Positions 1-5,325 of a DNA stretch of 5,623 nt are shown piece after piece. The DNA is taken from assembly GCA_946613955.1 (NCBI GenBank), contig CAMOGC010000110.1, positions 1 to 5,623 on the forward strand, given 5' to 3'. The DNA is from an uncultured Clostridia bacterium. GTDB lineage: Bacteria > Bacillota_A > Clostridia > Christensenellales > Aristaeellaceae. The notes under the pieces were generated by a model. The model saw only the letters and a list, made by a program, of their open reading frames with translations, ran no database searches and was not told the DNA's origin. The first letter of the stretch is position 1. The number at the start of each line of letters is the position of its first letter. Position numbers and translations under genes: made by a program.

Positions 1-276
1 TCCCGCATGCCCATGGAAACCTTCCGGAAGCGCTTCGTCGCCGAGGTGGGCATGCCGCCCCTGAGCTACGTGCTCCACTGCAAGATGGAAAGGGCCAAGG
101 AGCTGCTGCGGGATCAGAACTGCTCCGTCCGCCAGGCCGGCGCCGAGGTGGGCATGCAGGATCCCTACCACTTTTCCAAGCAGTTTAAGAACATCGTGGG
201 CATCAGCCCCAGCGCCTTCATGAAGCAGGCTGCCGCCCCCAACGCGACGATCCGGGGCGTAACGAAAAAGAAATAA
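1..276 (+). CDS. AraC/XylS-family transcriptional regulator, C-terminal fragment
   Basis: This is the DNA-binding end of an AraC-type transcription factor. The reading frame is open from base 1 (the first codons read Ser-Arg before the Met at 7), so the gene starts upstream of the window; only about 91 residues are visible. The visible part matches the family's paired helix-turn-helix domain. It begins in the recognition helix of the first HTH (SRMPMETFRKRF, then VGMPPLSYVLHCKMERAKELL). It continues through the second HTH (SVRQAGAEVGMQDPYHFSKQFKNIVG is split around the signature FSKQFK, with G-x-S-P-S-x-F after it). The stop is TAA at 274-276, and a short basic tail (TKKK) follows the domain. 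The ligand-sensing N-terminal domain is missing, so the inducer and targets cannot be inferred. It converges on the acyltransferase gene and ends in its own terminator, so it is not in that operon. Family assignment is firm; specific role unknown. Confidence 0.93.
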   Translation, partial: SRMPMETFRKRFVAEVGMPPLSYVLHCKMERAKELLRDQNCSVRQAGAEVGMQDPYHFSKQFKNIVGISPSAFMKQAAAPNATIRGVTKKK

Positions 277-289
277 AAGGATCCTTCCC

Positions 290-314
290 GGCGGGCGAGA
301 AGCCCGCCTTTTTT
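290..314 (+). terminator. Intrinsic terminator of the AraC-family gene
   Basis: A perfect 7-bp GC stem (GGCGGGC at 290-296 with GCCCGCC at 302-308) closes a 5-nt GAGAA loop and is followed directly by six T residues (309-314). It lies 13 bp after the AraC stop. The opposite strand has an A-rich/T-rich tract beyond the stem (T-rich on the - strand across about 261-280), so weak bidirectional function for the converging operon is possible but less clear. Confidence 0.88.
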
Positions 315-375
315 CGTGCGCGCGCCTTTCGCTCCGCGGATTCGGCGAAACCGCGCCACTGGGACCCATGATCCA

Positions 376-450
376 GGATCCGCGGCGGAGGGCCTTTTCG
401 CAGTGCCTTTGGATGCCCCGGCCGGGATCCGCGGCGGAGGGCCTTTTCGC
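376..450. repeat. 26-bp perfect direct repeat, two copies 49 bp apart
   Basis: Bases 376-401 and 425-450 are identical over 26 bp. Each unit begins GGATCCGCGGCGGAGG and ends GCCTTTTCGC. The units contain two overlapping short palindromes (GGATCC and CCGCGG), and each ends in a GGCC followed by TTTT on the + strand. A diverged third element with similar parts (CCTTTGG / GCATCC / GCGGCGGA) continues at about 466-488 into the last codons of the acyltransferase gene. A TCC/GGA mini-stem is possible in each copy, so they could act as weak terminators between convergent genes. They may equally be a small dispersed repeat family. Function unknown. Confidence 0.8.
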
Positions 451-458
451 GTCGCCGG

Positions 459-1715
459 TCAGACCCTTTGGGCATCCGCCGCGGCGGAAGTGGCCCGGCG
501 CCGGTCGAGGAGCCGCTGGATGGGCTTTTCGACGGCCCAGGTAATGACGACCGCCAGGGCGAAGGACAGGGCGTAGGCCAGCAGGGTGTATTGGGTCTGC
601 CAGGGCTGCTCCCCCGCCTGATTGGGGAAAAGGCTGGCGCTGGGCGGGAAGCCGAGGCGCCGCATGTGGACGATGACCGTCTGGTGAATGAGGTAATAAT
701 TCAGGCTGATGTCCGCCAGAAAGCGGGAAACCGGATTGCCCAGCAGCTTCCGCAGGGGGCGGAGGCTGAAGGGGGCGGACAGGATCAGCGCCCCGAACAG
801 GAGGCCGAACACCGGGCGATAGAGCATCTGGTTCCGCTGGATGACGGGGTAGCCGTTCGCCGGCCGGGCCATGCCGAGCAGATCCCCGACCCATCCGGCG
901 AAGCCCTCGTGCATGCTGTAAACCGAGGAGGCGGCCATGACCCGGAGCATGGCCATAAGCCCCGCGAAGGCGGCCAGAAACAGCGCCGTCGCCAGGGCCG
1001 CGCTGCCGCGGGGAAGCGATTCCGCCGCCCGCCGCTCCTCAAGGTCCGTGAACACCCAGGCGGCCAGGGCGCCGAGCACGTAGAGATCCAGCATGTTGAT
1101 CAGCTGGTTGACCACCATGCTGAAATCGCTCAGGCTCCAGATGCACCACAGCCGGAAGCCGAAGCAGAGCCCCAGCAGCACGCCCGCCGTGGTCCGTGGC
1201 CGGCGGAGGGCCGCCCGGGCCAGAAAGGGAAAGAGCAGATAGGCCTGCACCTCGATGGCCAGGGTCCAGCAGGCGGTGCCCAGGGGGGTCATCTGATAGG
1301 TATCGAAGAAAAAGGAAAAGGTGAAGGTCAGATGGGTGGCCAGATCCTTGACCATGAACTGGGGCGAGTCATAGAGCCGCCAGGGCAGGGCGACGGCGAA
1401 GAAAACCAGCGCCAGGATGAAGTAGTATCCCGGCAGGATCTTCCGGGCCCGCCGGAAGTAAAAGCCGGCGGTGTCCGGCAGCGGCCCGCCCGCCCGGCGG
1501 GCCTTCGCGTAGGGCAGGAACAGGAGGAAGCCGCTCAGCAGCACCGTCCCGTCGACCCAGGTATAGCCGCTTCGCAGCAGCGGATCCAGGGAATAGCCAA
1601 AGGGAGCGGGGGTCAGCCAGCTCTGCTGCCAGATGTGGTAGGCGCTGACGACGAAAACCATCAGCGCCCGCAGCCCGTCCAGCTCGGGAATCCAGCTTTT
1701 CCGCTCCCTTGTCAT
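459..1715 (-). CDS. Acyltransferase-3 family membrane protein (OafA/YrhL-like)
   Basis: This is a predicted integral-membrane O-acyltransferase of the acyltransferase-3 family, which transfers acyl (often acetyl) groups to sugars of envelope polymers such as O-antigen, peptidoglycan or exopolysaccharide. The 418 residues are normal for a stand-alone member, with no fused SGNH domain. Visible family marks are: ELDGLRAL at 11-18, giving R16-x10-H27, the conserved Arg/His pair; VDGTVLLSGFLL at 54-65; the basic FYFRRARKILPGYY loop at 85-98; CWTLAIEVQAYLLFP at 149-163 with E155; SLNYYLIH at 337-344; and a terminal EKP at 396-398. About ten hydrophobic segments span the chain. The start is the ATG at 1713-1715, preceded by AAAGGA with an 8-nt gap. 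It is the last gene of the - strand cluster, 99 bp after the TPR gene, with no clear promoter in that gap. Family is secure; acyl donor and acceptor are unknown. Confidence 0.92.
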   Translation of the reverse strand: MTRERKSWIPELDGLRALMVFVVSAYHIWQQSWLTPAPFGYSLDPLLRSGYTWVDGTVLLSGFLLFLPYAKARRAGGPLPDTAGFYFRRARKILPGYYFILALVFFAVALPWRLYDSPQFMVKDLATHLTFTFSFFFDTYQMTPLGTACWTLAIEVQAYLLFPFLARAALRRPRTTAGVLLGLCFGFRLWCIWSLSDFSMVVNQLINMLDLYVLGALAAWVFTDLEERRAAESLPRGSAALATALFLAAFAGLMAMLRVMAASSVYSMHEGFAGWVGDLLGMARPANGYPVIQRNQMLYRPVFGLLFGALILSAPFSLRPLRKLLGNPVSRFLADISLNYYLIHQTVIVHMRRLGFPPSASLFPNQAGEQPWQTQYTLLAYALSFALAVVITWAVEKPIQRLLDRRRATSAAADAQRV

Positions 1716-1723
1716 ACGTCTGA

Positions 1724-1729
1724 TCCTTT
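1724..1729 (-). promoter_or_regulatory. Ribosome binding site of the acyltransferase gene
   Basis: The - strand reads AAAGGA here, 8 nt before the ATG at 1715. This supports that start and independent translation despite the 99-bp gap from the upstream gene. Confidence 0.65.
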
Positions 1730-1814
1730 GTCCGTCGTTGAGGATGCCTCCGGCGGGGGAGGCTGTTTCCGATAAGCGCTTCCGGCGCGGGTTGTCCGCG
1801 ATGGGGACGGCCGC

Positions 1815-3800
1815 CTACGGGGCCGCGGTCTCCGGCGCGGGTGTTTCGTCCGGGGCGGGGTCCGCATCCGTCGCGGAGGCTTCCGCGGGTTTGGGGGTGC
1901 TCTCCGGCGGAGGCGTTTCCGTGGCCTGGGCTTCCCGGATTTTTTTCAGCAGCCGGGCGGCGTTCCGATCCTCGCCCATGGCCTCCAGATAGGGAACGGC
2001 CTCCTCCGGCTTCCCGTCCTCCACCAGCTTTTCCGCCAGGGTCATCCGCCATTCCCGCAGCAGGCGGCCCGCGTCGTTATAGGCGGGGATCCGCTCCAGC
2101 ATGGCGATGGCGGTGGCGTAGTCCTGCCGGCCGGCGGCGGCCTTTGCCCCCTGATACAGGGATCGGGTCCGCACCCGGGTCACGTCCGCCGTTTCCTCCG
2201 GCAGGGCGTCCAGAATTTCGACGCCGTATTGGAACTCCCGGTCCCGATAGGCCTGGCGCGCCATTTCCACGCCGCATTTGATCCACAGGGCGCGGGAATC
2301 CAGATAGCCGTCCAGCTCCCGATACAGGGGCATGGCGTCGGTATATTTTTCCTCCGCCAGCAGGGCGTCGGCCCGGGCCCGCAGCAGCGCTTTGGCCCGC
2401 TCCGGGGCGTCCTCGTATTCCCCGGCGGCCAGATAGGCCACCCGGGCGCCGCTGTCGTCCCCGGCCATTTCCAGCGTATAGCCCTTCAGATACCAGCTTT
2501 TCAGCATCAGCTCCCCGCTGTCCAGATAATCGGGGATCTGGGAAAGGTTGGCGATGGCGGCGTCGTATTCCCCGGCCTCGATCATGGTCAGGGCCGGGTC
2601 ATAGAGGCATTTTTGCGCCTTCTCCTTCGCGCCGCCGTAGCTGCCCAGGGAAAGGTAGAGGGGACGGGCTTCTTCGAATTTTCCGGCGGCCAGCAGGGCG
2701 TCGGCCCGGGCAAGGACGCAGTCCTTCAGCAGCGTGTCCCTTCCGGAAAGGGAGGCCGGCAGCGCCTGGGCCAGCGTTTCCGCGCCCTCCACATCGCCCC
2801 CCGAGAGGGCCAGCCGGGCGCGCTTGAGATCCGCCGCGTCGGCGAGGGCCGCGTCCTCCGGATCCCCTGAGGCCTTTAGCCGGGCGGAGGCTTCCGCCAG
2901 CGTTTCGGCGTTCTCCGAGGCGGCCGCGTCCCGCCGGGCGATTTGCAGGCGGGCTTCCGTCAGCCCCGCTTCAGCGGAGGGGAAAGCGCCCAGATCCTGA
3001 AATACGGCTTCGGCTTCCTCCAGCCGCCCTTCCCGCAGGGATCGCCGGGCGGCGAGCAGCCGCAGCCCGGGCAAAATGCCGAAGGCCGCCGCGGCCGTCA
3101 GGATCAGCGCGGCCAGAAAGGCGGCCAGCAGGCGCTTGCGGCGATCCCGGCGCAGGCGTTCCCGCTCGAATTCCTCCTCCCGCAGGCGCTGGAGCCGGGC
3201 GGTTTCCTCCCGGGCGCCGCGGCTTTGCAGATCCAGCTGCCGCTCGCGCCGGGCCACCTGCGCCTCGACCTCGTGCCGGGCGTATTGGCGGAAAATCATG
3301 TCCTTCTGCCGGCGGCACCGGGCGCAGACGGGGCTGCGGTTGTCGTTGGGCCGCCCGCAGACGCAGACCCACAGCCGGGCCTGCTGGCTGGGAAAGCCGA
3401 CGGCGGCATCCCCGGCCACGTATTTCAGCGCGTTCAGGCTGTTTCCGGGGGGCAGGGCGTTGGATTCATATTCGATTTCGTTGGCCGCGTTCCGGCGCCA
3501 GACGTCGTTGTCCTCAAACCAGACCTTGTCAAGCGTCGCCTCGGCGGATACGGCGCCCTCGGCCGCCTCGATGGGGACGGTCATGGAAAAGACACCGTGG
3601 GGCCGGCCGGAAAGGGAGCGGGCCCGGTGCACCGTCCGGGCCGCCTCCTCCCCTTCCCGCTTCTTCAGCTTCAGCGTCACCTCACAGGAGACGATGACCC
3701 GGTCGTCCAGGTTCAGCAGCCCCAGGGTGGCATAGGGAAGTTCCTCCCGGGGCAGCTCGATGCCGAGAATCTCGGCCGGGCAGTTTAAATCGATCCGCAT
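1815..3800 (-). CDS. Zinc-ribbon / coiled-coil / single-TM / TPR-like repeat membrane protein
   Basis: No named gene is recognised, but the 661-residue product has a clear order of parts. Residues 1-145 form a conserved-looking, probably beta-rich domain ending in a motif around GFPSQQARLWVCVCG. A Cys4 zinc ribbon follows: C146-x-C148-x10-C159-x2-C162. Residues about 168-222 are a highly charged, Arg/Glu-rich probable coiled coil ending in RRDRRKR. One membrane helix lies at about 224-245. From about 253 to 622 there are seven or so TPR-like helical hairpins with the recurring pattern A-x-x-L-x-x-x-G-x-Y/F-x-x-A followed by Y-x-D-S/A (for example at 366-390, 403-428, 475-502 and 551-577). The last 36 residues are a Pro/Thr/Ala/Glu-rich tail. 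The basic stretch before the helix suggests the zinc ribbon is inside and the repeats outside, but basic residues also follow the helix, so topology is not certain. The start ATG at 3798-3800 has AAGAAGGA 5 nt upstream. TPRs usually bind proteins; a scaffold role is inferred. Confidence 0.85.
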   Translation of the reverse strand: MRIDLNCPAEILGIELPREELPYATLGLLNLDDRVIVSCEVTLKLKKREGEEAARTVHRARSLSGRPHGVFSMTVPIEAAEGAVSAEATLDKVWFEDNDVWRRNAANEIEYESNALPPGNSLNALKYVAGDAAVGFPSQQARLWVCVCGRPNDNRSPVCARCRRQKDMIFRQYARHEVEAQVARRERQLDLQSRGAREETARLQRLREEEFERERLRRDRRKRLLAAFLAALILTAAAAFGILPGLRLLAARRSLREGRLEEAEAVFQDLGAFPSAEAGLTEARLQIARRDAAASENAETLAEASARLKASGDPEDAALADAADLKRARLALSGGDVEGAETLAQALPASLSGRDTLLKDCVLARADALLAAGKFEEARPLYLSLGSYGGAKEKAQKCLYDPALTMIEAGEYDAAIANLSQIPDYLDSGELMLKSWYLKGYTLEMAGDDSGARVAYLAAGEYEDAPERAKALLRARADALLAEEKYTDAMPLYRELDGYLDSRALWIKCGVEMARQAYRDREFQYGVEILDALPEETADVTRVRTRSLYQGAKAAAGRQDYATAIAMLERIPAYNDAGRLLREWRMTLAEKLVEDGKPEEAVPYLEAMGEDRNAARLLKKIREAQATETPPPESTPKPAEASATDADPAPDETPAPETAAP

Positions 3801-3805
3801 GGCAG

Positions 3806-3813
3806 TCCTTCTT
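3806..3813 (-). promoter_or_regulatory. Ribosome binding site of the TPR gene
   Basis: The - strand reads AAGAAGGA, 5 nt before the ATG at 3800, supporting that start. Confidence 0.65.
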
Positions 3814-3832
3814 TGCGATGATGTTTCCGGCG

Positions 3833-3864
3833 GCGCCCCGGCCCGGGAGGGCCCGGAAAGGCGC
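3833..3864 (-). promoter_or_regulatory. GC-rich nested hairpin between the first two operon genes
   Basis: An inner 5-bp stem (3840-3844 with 3849-3853, 4-nt loop) sits inside an outer 5-bp stem (GCGCC 3833-3837 with GGCGC 3860-3864). It starts 7 bp past the stop of the secreted-protein gene. There is no T-run after it on the - strand, so it is not a standard terminator. It might protect the upstream message end or mark a processing point. In DNA this GC-rich, such a structure can also occur by chance. Confidence 0.35.
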
Positions 3865-3871
3865 TCCCGCT

Positions 3872-5050
3872 TTACAGCGTATGCAGAATCATTTCCTTCA
3901 GAATCATTTCCTCATACCGCAGATACAGTTCCACCACCGGCCCGTCCAGCGTCGTCGTGACATAGCGGACGGTCACCTCGCCGGTGGAGCCGTATTCGAT
4001 GAGCCCGTAGGGGGCGGTGCCGGGGGTTCCGTAGAGCACCTCGGTCATGCTGGCCTCGTCCAGCTTTCCCTCCCCGTGGCGGAAGCGGCGGAGATCCTCC
4101 TCGAGCTGATCGCCCAGGCGAATATACCGGGGGCCCTCCAGATTGGTGCCCACGATGCTGTAGCTGATCAGCCGGGCGTTCTGGCCCTTTTCGTCGCAGG
4201 AGAAGACCGCGTCAAAGCCGTCCCCGTCCACCCGGCGCAGCCAGGTTCCGTCCCCGTTGTCGATCAGCACATCCTCGACCAGATCGCCGAACTGGGTGGG
4301 CTCGGCGGTGCTGTAGCTGATGGAAGGGGTATCCAGATCCCATTCGCCGAAAACCTCGAGCTCGGCGCCGTTGACGCTGCTGGCCGCGCGGGGATACCAG
4401 TGCTCATTCTTCAGCTCCAGCAGCTCCCGATACAGGCCCTCGGCGAATTCGGCGGTCACCGTCTCGCTGGCGCCGCCGATCCGCAGGCTGCTGACCCCGT
4501 CGCCGCTGATCCAGCAGGTCAGGGTTGCCCGGGTACCGGCGGCGGGATCCACCACGCCGTATTCCATGACGGAAATCCGCTGATGATCCCGGATGACGCG
4601 GCCGTAGCTGAAGCCGGAGGCGGCGTCGCCGGTCAGATAAAGCAGGGCGCCCTCATATTCCCCGTACATGTTGACGTTTTCGCAGGGAATCGCGTCCATG
4701 ACCTGGTTCACGCTCCAGTCCACGGAGATGCCCCGGGGACCGGGGGTGTCCCGATCCATCAGCACGACGGCGTTGATATGGGTGTCCTCCCGCATCTCGG
4801 GCCGGTCGGCGTACACCCAGCCAAAGTCATACTGGAAGGCGTAGCCGTCCTCCGCCTGGGCGTCGGGCGCGGCCGGGTCGTTCATCAGGGGAGAGGCCAG
4901 CGCCCGAACCTTGATTTCGTCGATCAGGGTATACAGCTCGGTCTGGGTGACCGGGCTGACGGAGGCGGACGCCTCGCCCAGGGCGGCGGCGCAGCTCAGC
5001 GCCAGCAGGGCGGCCAGTATCCAGCAAAGGCTTTTTTTCAGCGTTGTCAT
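3872..5050 (-). CDS. Secreted protein with two diverged copies of one domain, function unknown
   Basis: A 392-residue exported protein that I cannot assign to a named family. It starts with a signal peptide (MTTLKKSLCWILAALLALSC, then AAALGEASA), probably cut by signal peptidase I around residues 24-29. A Cys at 20 lacks a good lipobox (Ala rather than Leu at -3), so a lipoprotein is unlikely. There is no other membrane segment. Residues about 70-192 and 280-390 look like two copies of one fold. Both carry GPR-x-I (104-108; 306-310), then an amphipathic stretch, a YG (129-130; 340-341), a second YG (149-150; 348-349), a beta-rich run and an L-x-x-x-I/L end. The start was set at the ATG 5048-5050 because AGGAGGG lies 6 nt upstream and the signal peptide begins there; the open frame further upstream overlaps the divergent promoter. 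It is the first gene of the - strand cluster, driven by the promoter at 5106-5134. Confidence 0.85.
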   Translation of the reverse strand: MTTLKKSLCWILAALLALSCAAALGEASASVSPVTQTELYTLIDEIKVRALASPLMNDPAAPDAQAEDGYAFQYDFGWVYADRPEMREDTHINAVVLMDRDTPGPRGISVDWSVNQVMDAIPCENVNMYGEYEGALLYLTGDAASGFSYGRVIRDHQRISVMEYGVVDPAAGTRATLTCWISGDGVSSLRIGGASETVTAEFAEGLYRELLELKNEHWYPRAASSVNGAELEVFGEWDLDTPSISYSTAEPTQFGDLVEDVLIDNGDGTWLRRVDGDGFDAVFSCDEKGQNARLISYSIVGTNLEGPRYIRLGDQLEEDLRRFRHGEGKLDEASMTEVLYGTPGTAPYGLIEYGSTGEVTVRYVTTTLDGPVVELYLRYEEMILKEMILHTL

Positions 5051-5056
5051 GTCAGA

Positions 5057-5063
5057 CCCTCCT
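5057..5063 (-). promoter_or_regulatory. Strong Shine-Dalgarno that fixes the start of the secreted-protein gene
   Basis: The - strand reads AGGAGGG, 6 nt before the ATG at 5050. It decides the start against the much longer upstream open frame. Its first bases overlap the AACAGG arm of an inverted repeat (5061-5066 with 5088-5093), so it could be partly masked in the transcript. Confidence 0.85.
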
Positions 5064-5093
5064 GTTTCCGATTTCAAAAGCATTTTCAACAGG
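5061..5093 (-). promoter_or_regulatory. Inverted repeat in the - strand leader
   Basis: On the - strand transcript, CCTGTT (from 5093 to 5088) can pair with AACAGG (from 5066 to 5061) over 6 bp, with a 21-nt loop. The downstream arm overlaps the first bases of the Shine-Dalgarno. The helix is short and the loop long, so a regulatory role is only possible. Confidence 0.3.
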
Positions 5094-5105
5094 CTACACG
5101 GGGAC

Positions 5106-5134
5106 AGTATACCACCTTGGAAAAACTCTTGCAA
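5106..5134 (-). promoter_or_regulatory. Promoter of the three-gene - strand operon (-35 shared with the + promoter)
   Basis: On the - strand, TTGCAA (5134-5129) is followed by a 17-bp spacer (5128-5112) and TATACT (5111-5106), a close match to the housekeeping sigma consensus (4/6 and 5/6). The predicted start is near 5099, giving a leader of about 49 nt. The -35 hexamer is its own reverse complement and is the same six bases used by the + promoter. Confidence 0.75.
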
Positions 5135-5145
5135 CTTTGAAAAAC
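5116..5145. repeat. 11-bp direct repeat flanking the shared -35 hexamer (possible operator)
   Basis: CTTGGAAAAAC at 5116-5126 and CTTTGAAAAAC at 5135-5145 differ at one base and are 19 bp apart start to start. The first lies in the spacer of the - strand promoter, the second in the spacer of the + strand promoter, with TTGCAA between them. They could be binding half-sites for a regulator, or A-tracts that shape the promoter DNA. Confidence 0.5.
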
Positions 5146-5157
5146 GTCCTTTATAAT
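5129..5157 (+). promoter_or_regulatory. Promoter of the + strand secreted Cys/His protein gene
   Basis: TTGCAA (5129-5134), a 17-bp spacer (5135-5151) and a perfect TATAAT (5152-5157) form a strong housekeeping-type promoter. The predicted start is near A5164, leaving an untranslated leader of about 160 nt before the ATG at 5326. The -35 hexamer is shared with the opposing promoter. Confidence 0.8.
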
Positions 5158-5325
5158 GGCTGCAAAGGGCTTCGGGCCTCCGCCGGCTTTCCGGGGGGAG
5201 GCGGGAGCCGCGCGAAAAAAGAACACAGGATCCGAGCGAGGAAAGAAAGCGGCCGGCGGGTTCAGGTCCGGCGCGTTTTCCCGTTTCTTCGGCGGAAAGG
5301 AAACGGATCCCGGGAGGGGAAAAAT
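5158..5325 (+). promoter_or_regulatory. Long structured 5' leader
   Basis: About 160 nt separate the predicted transcription start from the ATG, with no gene in it. Three possible hairpins are visible: 5176-5202 (6 bp GCCTCC/GGAGGC plus inner 4 bp CCGG/CCGG, CTTT loop), 5252-5272 (5 bp, followed by a broken T-rich stretch), and 5281-5306 next to the ribosome binding site. I do not recognise a known riboswitch, T-box or leader peptide. GC-rich composition makes some pairing expected by chance. Confidence 0.45.
5276..5323 (+). promoter_or_regulatory. Hairpin that could hide the Shine-Dalgarno of the + strand gene
   Basis: CCGTTTC (5281-5287) pairs with GAAACGG (5300-5306) over 7 bp, and TTC (5288-5290) with GAA (5295-5297) adds 3 bp around a GGCG loop. 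Outside it, TTTTC (5276-5280), or TTTTCCC in an alternative register (5276-5282), can pair with GAAAA / GGGAAAA at 5317-5323. That outer pairing covers part of the GGGAGGGGA ribosome binding site (5312-5320). This is a plausible translational control element, unproven. Confidence 0.45.

Noticed and set aside
376..450. Repeats considered as a CRISPR array
   Set aside because: Only two full copies with a 23-bp spacer, no further units, and no cas genes nearby.
316..576. 86-codon + strand frame across the convergent intergenic region
   Set aside because: Arg/Ala-rich, includes the direct repeats and the antisense acyltransferase end, and has no ribosome binding site.
1746..1763. GCCTCC/GGAGGC hairpin in the gap before the acyltransferase gene
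   Set aside because: No T-run follows it on the - strand, so it is not a terminator. A 6-bp GC stem is unremarkable here.
468..1775. 435-codon open frame on the + strand, opposite the acyltransferase
   Set aside because: It is rich in Gly, Gln, Glu and Pro with no recognisable fold and is the exact antisense of a gene with clear family motifs. Long antisense open frames are expected in GC-rich coding DNA.
1369..2052. 227-codon - strand open frame spanning the gap between the TPR and acyltransferase genes
   Set aside because: Gly/Arg/Pro-rich with no domain, and it overlaps two well-supported genes in another frame.
2943..3788. 281-codon + strand open frame opposite the TPR gene (likewise 2229-2870 and 3076-3735)
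   Set aside because: Antisense shadows with biased composition and no ribosome binding site of note; the - strand frame shows a zinc ribbon, membrane helix and repeats.
3818..5140. 440-codon open frame on the + strand, opposite the secreted-protein gene
   Set aside because: Low-complexity Gly/Ala/Val/Gln composition, no domain, and it runs through the divergent promoter. The - strand gene has a signal peptide and a strong ribosome binding site.
5164..5325. Known riboswitch or T-box in the + leader
   Set aside because: No T-box specifier or antiterminator sequence and no riboswitch core that I can recognise; left as an unassigned structured leader.
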